Positions 16,239 to 23,591 of a stretch of 64,000 bases of DNA are shown in pieces; within the stretch, counting starts at the first letter, position 1, and each line of letters opens with the position of its first letter. A program made the translations under genes and the position numbers. The DNA is taken from the NCBI GenBank assembly GCA_902491765.1, contig CABUIY010000004.1, forward strand, positions 62,001 through 126,000. The letters run 5' to 3'. This DNA comes from an uncultured Collinsella sp. GTDB lineage: Bacteria > Actinomycetota > Coriobacteriia > Coriobacteriales > Coriobacteriaceae. Below the pieces are notes generated by a model. The model was not told the origin of the DNA. It ran no database searches and saw only the letters and a program-made list of their open reading frames with translations.

Positions 16239-17321
16239 TTGTCTTTATCCCATCCTTTGCCTCGCGAGTTGACGCGCCCCGTGCATGTGGGCGGTGTGCA
16301 GATCGGTGGCGGCGCGCCGGTGGTGGTCCAATCCATGACCTGCACCGATACCGCTGATGCCCAGGCAACGCTTGCGCAAGTGTGCGCGTTGGCGCAGGCT
16401 GGCTGCGATATCGTGCGTGTGAGCGTGCCCACCGAGGCCGCGCTTGAGGGTTTCCGCACCATCTGTGCCGAGTCTCCGGTGCCAATCGTTGCCGATATCC
16501 ACTTTAACCACAAGCTGGCCATCGGCGCCGTCGAGGCCGGTGCCGCCAAGCTCCGCATCAATCCCGGTAATATCGGCGATTGGGCCAAGGTCGATGCTGT
16601 CATCGATGCCGCGGGTGCTGCGGGCTGCGCAATTCGCATCGGTGTCAACGCTGGTTCGCTTGAGCAGGATATCGCCGAGCGCGACGACCTCACGCAGCCC
16701 GAAAAGCTCGTGATGTCGAGCGAGCGCTTCGTCAAGCACTTTGAGGACCACGGCTTTACGAACATTGTGCTTTCGGCCAAGGCCCATAGCGTGCAAACGA
16801 CGCTCGATACCTATCGAGCCCTGTCGCGTGAGATTCCCCACGTTCCGCTTCACCTGGGCGTAACCGAGGCGGGTACCAAGCTTCAGGGCACCATCAAGAG
16901 CTCTGTAGGCTTGGGTATCTTGCTTTCCGAAGGCATTGGTGACACCATGCGTGTGTCGCTCACAGCCGATCCGGTTGAGGAGCCGCCGGTTGCCTGGGGT
17001 ATTCTGCAGTCGTTGGGCCTGCGTCGCCGTGGTCCCGAGATTGTCTCGTGCCCCACGTGCGCCCGCTGCCAGGTTGACCTCATTCCCATTGCTGAGGAGG
17101 TCACCGAGCGGCTTAAGAACTACTCCGCGCCGCTTTCGATCGCTGTGATGGGATGTGCCGTTAATGGCCCCGGCGAGGCTTCTGATGCCGATCTGGGCGT
17201 TGCTTGCGGACGTGGTCAGGCCTTGCTCTTTTCGCATGGCCAGATCATTGGTAAAGTAGCTGAGGACCAAATTGTCGACGCGCTTATGGCCGAGGTCGAC
17301 AAGCTTATTGAGGAGAAATAA
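16239..17321 (+). CDS. ispG: 4-hydroxy-3-methylbut-2-enyl diphosphate synthase (flavodoxin)
   Basis: Penultimate MEP-pathway enzyme with a [4Fe-4S] cluster. The TIM-barrel part shows VVVQSMTCTDTADAQAT and VADIHFNHKLA; the C-terminal cluster ligands are in SCPTCARC and MGCAVNGPGEASDAD. TTG 16239 with AGGGGAG eight bases upstream gives 360 residues, typical of the short bacterial form. The proS ATG follows directly on the stop codon. Confidence 0.96.
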   Translation: MSLSHPLPRELTRPVHVGGVQIGGGAPVVVQSMTCTDTADAQATLAQVCALAQAGCDIVRVSVPTEAALEGFRTICAESPVPIVADIHFNHKLAIGAVEAGAAKLRINPGNIGDWAKVDAVIDAAGAAGCAIRIGVNAGSLEQDIAERDDLTQPEKLVMSSERFVKHFEDHGFTNIVLSAKAHSVQTTLDTYRALSREIPHVPLHLGVTEAGTKLQGTIKSSVGLGILLSEGIGDTMRVSLTADPVEEPPVAWGILQSLGLRRRGPEIVSCPTCARCQVDLIPIAEEVTERLKNYSAPLSIAVMGCAVNGPGEASDADLGVACGRGQALLFSHGQIIGKVAEDQIVDALMAEVDKLIEEK

Positions 17322-19043
17322 ATGACCCGAGCAATGTATATGTCTAAGCTTTATGCGCCGACGCTTAAAGAGGATCCGGCGGATGCTGAGCTCGCCAGCC
17401 ACCGTCTGCTGCTCCGTGCCGGCATGATCCGCAAGGAGGCCGCCGGTCTATATTCCTACCTGCCGCTTGCTTGGCGCTCGATTCGCAAGATCGAGAACAT
17501 CGTGCGCGACGAGATGGACGCCGCCGGCGCCCAGGAGCTTATGATGCCTATCATGGTCGATGCCGAGTTGTGGCATGAGTCCGGCCGCATCGACGCCTAT
17601 GGCAAGGAGCTTGTGCGCTTTGACGACCGTCACGGTCGCGAGTTCGTCCTGGGCCCCACGCACGAGGAGACCGTCACGGCCCTGGTGCGCAATGAGCTGC
17701 GCTCCTACAAGCAGCTACCCGTTAACCTCTACCACATCCAGGATAAGTTCCGCGACGAGTTCCGCCCCCGCTTTGGCCTGATGCGCGGTCGCGAGTTCAT
17801 CATGAAGGACGCCTACAGCTTCTCCGCCACGCAGGAGAGCCTGCAGGAGGAGTATGACAAGATGAAGCAGGCCTACGCTAACATCTGCGAGCGCTGCTAT
17901 ATCAAGGCCCTGCCCGTTGTCGCCGACTCCGGTGAGATCGGTGGCGATACCTCCGTCGAGTACATGGCTTTGGCCGACGCCGGCGAGGCTTCGCTCGTCT
18001 ACTGTGACGATTGCGGCTTTGCTGCCGATGACGAGGCGGCAAGCACCAAGGTCGTCGTGACCGAGGGTCCTGGTGACGGTACGCTCACCAAGGTTGAGAC
18101 TCCGGGCATGGGCACCATTGAGGCAGTTGCTAAGTTCTTCGGCTTCCCCGAGAACGGCACGCGCAAGTCGCTGGCACTCATCGACGCCGAGGGCAAGCCG
18201 GTCGTGGCCATTGTTCCGGGCGATCACGAGCTCAACGATTGCAAGGCCGAGCACGTCTTTGGCAAGGGCTATCGCATGATGACCGACGAGGAGCTTCAGG
18301 CGAACGGTCTGCACAAGGGCTTTATCGGACCGGTTAACCTGCCCGATGGCATTCGTCTGGTGTGCGACGAGAGCCTGCGCGATTCCAAGCAGTGGGCCTG
18401 CGGTGCCAACGAGGTCGATTATCACTTTACCGGTGCCTGCCCCGAGCGCGACTTTACCGTCGATGAGTGGGCCGATCTGGTCACCGTTGTCGCCGGCGAC
18501 CCCTGCCCGCACTGCGGCAAGCCGCTCTCCGCTGCCCGCGGCATCGAGGTCTCTCAGGTCTTCCAGCTGGGCACCAAGTATTCCGAGGCCATGGGTGCCA
18601 CCTTTATGGACGAGGACGGCAAGGAGAAGCCGCTCATCATGGGCTGCTACGGCGTTGGTGTGTCCCGCTCGCTCGCTGCCGTCGTGGAGCAGCACAACGA
18701 CGAGCACGGTATCGTCTGGCCGGTCTCCGTTGCCCCGTACGAGGTCGCGGTGATTCCGCTCGATCCCAAGAAGGAGGAGTGCGCTACCGTCTGCGAGCAG
18801 ATCGTTGATGGCCTGTGCGCCGAGGGCATCGAGGTTGTCGTCGACGACCGCGACGAGCGTCCCGGCTTTAAGTTTGCCGACAACGACCTTATGGGCTTCC
18901 CGTATCAGGTCGTTCTGGGTAAGCGTGGCCTTAAGAATGGCACCGTTGAGCTCAAGGACCGTGTCACGGGTGAGCGCGAGGATGTGGCGATCGACGAGGT
19001 CGTCGCCAAGGTAGCCGAGCTTGTGAAGGCAGCACGCCGTTAA
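17322..19043 (+). CDS. proS: Prolyl-tRNA synthetase (bacterial type)
   Basis: Charges tRNA-Pro. The 573-residue length and the insertion between motifs 2 and 3 identify the bacterial ProS with an editing domain (residues ~230-400). Motif 2 is FRDEFRPRFGLMRGREFIMKD, written here in part; motif 3 is GCYGVGVSRSLAAVVEQ. The anticodon-binding domain follows at the C-terminus. ATG 17322 directly follows the ispG stop with GAGGAG six bases upstream. It closes the pyrH-to-proS operon, as a strong terminator lies 31 nt after the stop. Confidence 0.97.
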   Translation: MTRAMYMSKLYAPTLKEDPADAELASHRLLLRAGMIRKEAAGLYSYLPLAWRSIRKIENIVRDEMDAAGAQELMMPIMVDAELWHESGRIDAYGKELVRFDDRHGREFVLGPTHEETVTALVRNELRSYKQLPVNLYHIQDKFRDEFRPRFGLMRGREFIMKDAYSFSATQESLQEEYDKMKQAYANICERCYIKALPVVADSGEIGGDTSVEYMALADAGEASLVYCDDCGFAADDEAASTKVVVTEGPGDGTLTKVETPGMGTIEAVAKFFGFPENGTRKSLALIDAEGKPVVAIVPGDHELNDCKAEHVFGKGYRMMTDEELQANGLHKGFIGPVNLPDGIRLVCDESLRDSKQWACGANEVDYHFTGACPERDFTVDEWADLVTVVAGDPCPHCGKPLSAARGIEVSQVFQLGTKYSEAMGATFMDEDGKEKPLIMGCYGVGVSRSLAAVVEQHNDEHGIVWPVSVAPYEVAVIPLDPKKEECATVCEQIVDGLCAEGIEVVVDDRDERPGFKFADNDLMGFPYQVVLGKRGLKNGTVELKDRVTGEREDVAIDEVVAKVAELVKAARR

Positions 19044-19073
19044 TCGACGATTTCGCTTGTAGTTCGATATACG

Positions 19074-19122
19074 GGACGGCCCCGCATTTCTCCAGGTCGG
19101 GGAGATGCGGGGCCGTCCTTTT
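19074..19122 (+). terminator. Intrinsic terminator of proS operon
   Basis: A very long stem (GGACGGCCCCGCAT with ATGCGGGGCCGTCC plus inner TCTCC/GGAGA) is followed by TTTTA. Confidence 0.93.
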
Positions 19123-19146
19123 ATCTTGTGGCATCCTCGATATCTA

Positions 19147-19189
19147 AAAGGAAAACCCCACAGCCCATGCGAGCTGCGGGGTTTCCTTT
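19147..19189 (-). terminator. Terminator for the minus-strand kinase-like gene
   Basis: AAAGGAAAACCCCACAGC pairs with GCTGCGGGGTTTCCTTT with one bulge. Read on the minus strand it is followed by TTTTAGAT, placing it 33 nt after the stop of the gene at 19222-19986. Confidence 0.85.
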
Positions 19190-19221
19190 GTGCCTCCGAT
19201 GCGAAATAAATCGCTCAGATA

Positions 19222-19986
19222 TTACTGATAATCGACGACGTCGATCCAGTTCTTCAGGAACTCATCGTTCACGTTGCGCTTACGAGCGAGCTCGGAAGCG
19301 GCGACGATGCTCGTCCACTGACGCACGACCTGCATGGGCATGTCGGCGCGGTCGCAGTAGAGCTCCAGGTAGGCCTCAGCCTGATCCTTGCTGTTGAGGG
19401 CAAAGAGCAGGTAGGTGGTGGCAACGTCGGCAGCAGGGGAGCCCTGGGTGGCGTGTGCCCAGTCGCACACATAGAGCTGGCCGTCGTCGCCGACGATGAC
19501 GTTGGAGGGGTTGAAGTCGCCGTGGCAGACCTTGAACTCCTTGGTCATGCCGTCCAGACGCTCCTGAAGGTTGTAGCGCGTGGTGGCATTGAGCTGATCA
19601 AGGCTGTCGATCATGCGAGCGTACTTGTCGCGCTGACGGTTGAGCAGCGGGGAGGTGTAGCCGTGGATCTCGATCTGGAGGTCGACGAACATCTCGAGGT
19701 ACTCACCAAAGCGCTGGGGCTCGGCAGTCATCTTCTCGGCAAGGGTGGTGCCCGGAACCTTCTCGGTCACGAGCGCCCAGCCGTTGGCGTTCTCGAGCTG
19801 GGAAACCTCGAGCGCCTTGGGGCTGCGGATGCCGCACTCATTGATGCGGGCAAGATTCAAAGCCTCGTTGAACACGTCGGAGACAGGCTTGGTCTCGTTA
19901 AAGACCTTGACAATCTTGTCGCCCAGGTCGTAAACGACCTTGTTGCCACGGCGGACGAGCTCGGTCTTGGAATCGGGTAGCAGCAT
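19222..19986 (-). CDS. Aminoglycoside phosphotransferase/choline kinase-fold protein
   Basis: The 254-residue product belongs to the APH-like kinase superfamily: VCHGDFNPSNVIV is the catalytic HGDxxxxN loop and YVCDWAHATQGSPAADVA is the DxD metal-binding segment; a nucleotide-binding sheet with VTEKVPG-type hinge precedes them. The substrate is unknown; such genes in gut actinobacteria may act on choline, thiamine or other small molecules, and an antibiotic-resistance role should not be assumed. ATG at 19986 has GAAAGGAT upstream. It lies downstream of adhE on the same strand, separated by a hairpin. Confidence 0.85.
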   Translation of the reverse strand: MLLPDSKTELVRRGNKVVYDLGDKIVKVFNETKPVSDVFNEALNLARINECGIRSPKALEVSQLENANGWALVTEKVPGTTLAEKMTAEPQRFGEYLEMFVDLQIEIHGYTSPLLNRQRDKYARMIDSLDQLNATTRYNLQERLDGMTKEFKVCHGDFNPSNVIVGDDGQLYVCDWAHATQGSPAADVATTYLLFALNSKDQAEAYLELYCDRADMPMQVVRQWTSIVAASELARKRNVNDEFLKNWIDVVDYQ

Positions 19987-20018
19987 GGTTGCATCCTTTC
20001 AACGATGCGATAGAAGCG

Positions 20019-20058
20019 ACGGCGGGGGTGTGTGAAACACCCGTGCACCCCCGCCGTT
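20019..20058 (-). terminator. Hairpin between adhE and the kinase-like gene
   Basis: A 12-bp perfect stem ACGGCGGGGGTG/CACCCCCGCCGT with a 16-nt loop follows adhE by 16 nt. It lacks a T run on the minus strand, so it could be a partial terminator or an mRNA 3'-end stabiliser. Confidence 0.55.
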
Positions 20059-20074
20059 AAAAACCGTGCTAAAA

Positions 20075-22723
20075 CTAGCAGACGGCGTAATCCTGGGACT
20101 CGCGGCCGTAGTAGGCGTCCAGGTAGAGCTCCTTGATCTCGCTCATGAGCGGGTAGCGAGGGTTGGCGCCGGTGCACTGGTCGTTGAATGCCTGCTCGGT
20201 CATTTCGTCGAGGGTGTCGAGGAAGTACTGCTCGTCAACACCGTAGTCGGCGATGGTCTTCTTGACGCCGATGAAGTCCTTGAGCTCTTCGAGCTTTGTG
20301 ATGAAGTTCTCGAAGACCTCCTTGTCGTCCTTGCCCTCGATGCCGCAGTACTTGGCCATCTCGGCGTAGTTGTGCAGCGCGTTGGGGTAAGGATACTGGG
20401 AGAAGGTACCCATCTTGACGGGAGCCTCGGCGGCGTTGTAGCGCATGACGCGGGTCAGGATGACAGCGTTTGCGAGGCCGTGGGGCAGGTGATGGAAAGC
20501 GCCGAGCTTGTGGGCCATGGAGTGGTTGAGGCCCAGGAAGGCGTTGGCGAAGGCCATACCGGCCATGCAGGAGGCGTTGTGCATCTCCTCGCGGGCGTGC
20601 GGGTCCTTGGCGCCGTTCGTGAAGCTGGAGGGCAGGTTCTCGAAGACGAGCTTGGCAGCGCGCTCGGAGAGGCCCTTGGTGTAGTCGGAAGCCATGATGG
20701 AGACGTAGGACTCGATGGCGTGGGTCATGACGTCGATGCCGGAGGCAGCGGTCAGGCCGCGCGGTGCGGTCATGCAGTTGTCGGCGTCGACGATAGCCAT
20801 GTTGGGGAGCAGCGCGTAGTCGGCGAGCGGCCACTTGATGCCGGTCTCCTTGTCGGTGATGATGGCGAACGGCGTGCATTCGGAACCGGTACCCGAAGAG
20901 GTCGGGACGGCGACGAAGTAGGCCTTCTTGCCCATCTCGGGGAAGGTGAAGATACGCTTGCGGATGTCCATGAAGTCCATGGCCATGTCCTCAAACTTGC
21001 ACTCGGGGTGCTCGTACATCATCCACATGATCTTGCCGGCGTCCATAGCGGAGCCACCGCCGACGGCGATGATGACGTCCGGCTCAAAGAGAGCCATCTG
21101 CTTGGCGCCGCGACGTGCGCACTGCAGCGACGGATCGGGCTCGACGTCGTAGAAGCAGTCGTGGGCGATGCCCATCTCGTCGAGCTTGGCCTCGATGGCG
21201 CGGGTGTTGCCATTCTTGAAGAGGAACTGGTCGGTGACGATGAAGGCGCGCTTCTTGCCCATGACGTTGCCCAGCTCGTCGAGGGCGACGGGCGTGGAAC
21301 CCTTCTTGAAGTAGACCTTCTCGGGAGCGCGGAACCACAGCATGTTCTCACGGCGCTCGGCCACAGTCTTAACGTTGATCAAGTGCTTCACCCCAACGTT
21401 CTCGGAGACGGAGTTGCCGCCCCAGGAGCCGCAGCCCAGGGTCAGAGACGGCTTCATGCCAAAGTTGTACAGGTCACCGATGCCGCCGTGCGAGGACGGG
21501 GTGTTGATGACGATACGGCAGGCCTTCATGACGTGCTCGAACAGGCTGATCTTCTCGGCCTGGGCGGGGTGCACGTACAGAGAGGCGGTGTGGCCCGGGC
21601 CACCGGCGAGCACGAGGTGCTCGGCCTTGTCGACGGCCTCCTGGAAGTCCTTGGCGTGGTACATGGCCAGGACCGGGGAGAGCTTCTCGTGGGAGAACTC
21701 CTCCTTGGCGGGGTCGGTGGAGGTGACCTCGGCGATCAGGATCTTGGTCTTGGCGGGAACCTCGATGCCGGCGAGCTCGGCGATCTTGGCAGCGGCCATG
21801 CCGGGGATGCGGTGATCGAGAGCGCCGTTCTTGAACATGGCGGCACGCAGGGCCTCCATCTCGGCACCCTGCTTGACGAAGTAGCAGCCGCGCTTCTGGA
21901 ACTCGGCCTTAACCTGGTCATAGATGCTGTCGATGACGGTCACGGACTGCTCGGAAGCGCAGATCATGCCGTTGTCGAAGGTCTTGGAGTGGATGATGGA
22001 GTTGACGGCGAGCAGCACGTCGGCGGTGTCGTCGATGACGACCGGGGTGTTACCGGCGCCAACGCCCAGGGCGGGCTTGCCCGAGGAGTAAGCGGCCTTG
22101 ACCATGCCCGGGCCACCGGTGGCGAGGATGATGTCGACGTCGCGCATGACCATGTTGGTCAGCTCGATGGAGGGGACATCGACCCAGCCGATGATGCCCT
22201 CGGGGGCGCCGGCCTTGACGGCGGCGTCAAGCACGAGCTTGGCGGCGGCGATGGTGCACTTGGCGGCAGCCGGGTGCGGGGAGATGATGATGGCGTTGCG
22301 GGTCTTCAGGCAGATCAGCGTCTTGAAGATCGCGGTGGAGGTGGGGTTGGTCGTCGGGATGACGGCGCCCACGATGCCGATGGGCTCGGCGATCTTGGTG
22401 ATGCCGTAAGCCTCGTCGCGCTCCAGGACACCACAGGTCTTGGTGTTCTTGTAAGCGTTGTAGATGTACTCTGCGGCGTAGTGGTTCTTGATGACCTTGT
22501 CCTCAAGAACGCCGCGGCCGGTCTCCTCGATGGCCATCTTCGCCAACGGGATACGAGCCTTGTTGGCGGCCATGGCGGCCTCATAGAAGATCTTGTCGAC
22601 CTGCTCCTGCGTGTACGTAGCAAAAAGCGCCTGGGCCTCTCGCATCTGAGCGAGCTTGGCCTCAAGCGCCTCTACGTTGTCCACAATTGCGGGAGTAGTG
22701 TTTTCCGGTGACTTTTTCACCAT
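20075..22723 (-). CDS. adhE: Bifunctional acetaldehyde-CoA/alcohol dehydrogenase AdhE
   Basis: Fermentative enzyme that reduces acetyl-CoA to ethanol in two NADH-dependent steps and forms spirosomes. The N-terminal aldehyde dehydrogenase half has the catalytic Cys in DNGMICASEQSV; the C-terminal iron-dependent alcohol dehydrogenase half has GGGSAMDAGK for NAD and the metal ligands in DVMTHAIESYVS and HSMAHKLGAFHHLPHGLANA. 882 residues, full length. The minus-strand ATG at 22723 has GGAGACA upstream. The gene is isolated from its neighbours and has a predicted extended -10 promoter at 22764-22772. A Rex operator was looked for and not found. Confidence 0.97.
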   Translation of the reverse strand: MVKKSPENTTPAIVDNVEALEAKLAQMREAQALFATYTQEQVDKIFYEAAMAANKARIPLAKMAIEETGRGVLEDKVIKNHYAAEYIYNAYKNTKTCGVLERDEAYGITKIAEPIGIVGAVIPTTNPTSTAIFKTLICLKTRNAIIISPHPAAAKCTIAAAKLVLDAAVKAGAPEGIIGWVDVPSIELTNMVMRDVDIILATGGPGMVKAAYSSGKPALGVGAGNTPVVIDDTADVLLAVNSIIHSKTFDNGMICASEQSVTVIDSIYDQVKAEFQKRGCYFVKQGAEMEALRAAMFKNGALDHRIPGMAAAKIAELAGIEVPAKTKILIAEVTSTDPAKEEFSHEKLSPVLAMYHAKDFQEAVDKAEHLVLAGGPGHTASLYVHPAQAEKISLFEHVMKACRIVINTPSSHGGIGDLYNFGMKPSLTLGCGSWGGNSVSENVGVKHLINVKTVAERRENMLWFRAPEKVYFKKGSTPVALDELGNVMGKKRAFIVTDQFLFKNGNTRAIEAKLDEMGIAHDCFYDVEPDPSLQCARRGAKQMALFEPDVIIAVGGGSAMDAGKIMWMMYEHPECKFEDMAMDFMDIRKRIFTFPEMGKKAYFVAVPTSSGTGSECTPFAIITDKETGIKWPLADYALLPNMAIVDADNCMTAPRGLTAASGIDVMTHAIESYVSIMASDYTKGLSERAAKLVFENLPSSFTNGAKDPHAREEMHNASCMAGMAFANAFLGLNHSMAHKLGAFHHLPHGLANAVILTRVMRYNAAEAPVKMGTFSQYPYPNALHNYAEMAKYCGIEGKDDKEVFENFITKLEELKDFIGVKKTIADYGVDEQYFLDTLDEMTEQAFNDQCTGANPRYPLMSEIKELYLDAYYGRESQDYAVC

Positions 22724-22763
22724 TTGTGTCTCCTTGCGATCGGAGATTTACCCTACGCCTTGC

Positions 22764-22772
22764 ATGATAGCA
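22764..22772 (-). promoter_or_regulatory. Extended -10 promoter of adhE
   Basis: On the minus strand the sequence reads TGCTATCAT, an extended -10 box identical to that of rpsB, about 41 nt before the adhE start. No convincing -35 box is seen. Confidence 0.5.
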
Positions 22773-22815
22773 AGAAATAATTCGGTGAACGGTCAGATTC
22801 CCGTAAAAGACAAAC

Positions 22816-22845
22816 TAAAACGCTTCAATAAACTGAAGCGTTTTA
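22816..22845. other. Perfect 12-bp inverted repeat upstream of adhE
   Basis: TAAAACGCTTCA pairs with TGAAGCGTTTTA around ATAAAC. It has A-rich and T-rich flanks on both strands, so it could be a bidirectional terminator or a repressor operator lying about 50 nt upstream of the adhE -10 box. Confidence 0.55.
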
Positions 22846-23139
22846 ACCATTTAGCTAAAAAGCCGAACGTTTTATCCCGGCGAATTCCTAGTTTCCCCAT
22901 GGCTATGGTGTGGAGTTTGTTCATTGTTTGTTTATTAGGTCTTAGGAAATAAATGCACATCGATTAATTCAGCTGGTCGTGACATATATTATGGATCGTT
23001 TCTATTTCATGGCAATAAACGCGTTCTCTTGTCAGACAAAACACTGGTAATAAACTAAACCCCATGTGTCAGACGGCACATTCAGTAAGAGTGAAATATA
23101 TGCCTTTCCCTCTGGGCATTTTGTCGCCCTTACCGGTTC

Positions 23140-23574
23140 ATGTCAGGTAAGTGGAAAGGTCGGTTTGTGAGATTGCCACGCTGCAGGCGAGCTCTTGTTT
23201 GGCTCGTCTCCTTTTTGTTCGTGTTTAATACGATCCCTACGGGCGTATTTGCTGATGTAATAGTGAATGCTGACCCTCAGCAAAACACGACTTCGGAGAA
23301 TTTGTCTAATGAATCTACTGATAGTGCCTCTGTGTCGGGGGGGGGTTCGGTCGAGGCTTCCTCTAACGACAATTCGGTTTCAAGTGATGATCAAAAACCT
23401 GAATCTGATGTCTCGGATAAGCAGTCAAACGATGTGAATGTGAATGAAACATCTGATGAATCGAATTCTGATGCAGCAGAATCCGGTGTTTATCAAGTCA
23501 ATGATCAATCAACATTTGAGGATGCGCTGAAAAAATATCCTCTGATAATTTATCGGAGATCAGACTTGTCCTAA
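23140..23574 (+). CDS. Surface adhesin, N-terminal part (out of frame with the rest)
   Basis: Encodes a signal peptide (basic RLPRCRR, then hydrophobic ALVWLVSFLFVFN and a GVFADV cleavage-like site) followed by a Ser/Asp/Asn-rich linker typical of secreted Gram-positive proteins. The ATG at 23140 has no ribosome binding site; GTG 23167, preceded by GGAAAGG, is probably the true start. The frame passes through a G9 tract (23337-23345) and then ends at a stop after FEDALKK because of a one-base shift at an A6 run (23530-23535). The correct continuation lies in the frame of the next feature. It is one gene, currently broken. Confidence 0.7.
   Translation: MSGKWKGRFVRLPRCRRALVWLVSFLFVFNTIPTGVFADVIVNADPQQNTTSENLSNESTDSASVSGGGSVEASSNDNSVSSDDQKPESDVSDKQSNDVNVNETSDESNSDAAESGVYQVNDQSTFEDALKKYPLIIYRRSDLS
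23337..23345 (+). repeat. Poly-G tract (G9) inside adhesin coding sequence
   Basis: Nine consecutive G encode Gly codons early in the adhesin. A homopolymer of this length in a coding region is prone to slipped-strand mispairing and would shift the frame on gain or loss of one base. In this sequence it is in frame. Confidence 0.85.
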
Positions 23575-23591
23575 AAGGTGGCTCGTCTTTT

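Larger units (their letters stand above)
22724..23139. other. 416-nt intergenic region between divergent adhE and the adhesin gene
   Basis: Visibly AT-richer than the core genes. It holds the adhE promoter (minus strand), a 12-bp hairpin at 22816-22845, and possible plus-strand promoter elements for the adhesin: TTGTCA near 23030 followed 16 nt later by TAAACT, and TATTAT near 22990. No RNA gene or ORF of interest was seen in it. Confidence 0.5.

Noticed and set aside
19222..19986. Calling the APH-fold gene an antibiotic-resistance gene
   Set aside because: Only the general kinase motifs are visible. Many chromosomal members of this superfamily act on small metabolites, and nothing in the context suggests resistance.
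20066..22711. An 881-codon open frame antisense to adhE
   Set aside because: Its product is a monotonous Val/Leu/Gly/Asp-rich string without any known motif, and it mirrors the codon structure of the clearly real adhE on the other strand. It is a GC-skew artefact.
22740..22800. A Rex (redox) operator before adhE
   Set aside because: No TTGTGAA-N4-TTCACAA-like palindrome is present; only an unrelated 12-bp inverted repeat further upstream.
23337..23345. The G9 tract as the cause of the present adhesin frameshift
   Set aside because: Sequence after the tract continues in the same frame with the expected Ser/Asp-rich linker up to FEDALKK, so the shift lies at the A6 tract downstream, not at G9.
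23530..23574. Programmed ribosomal frameshifting at the adhesin A6 run
   Set aside because: A slippery A run exists, but no downstream stem-loop or internal Shine-Dalgarno-like signal was seen at the right distance; mutation, phase variation or sequencing error is simpler.
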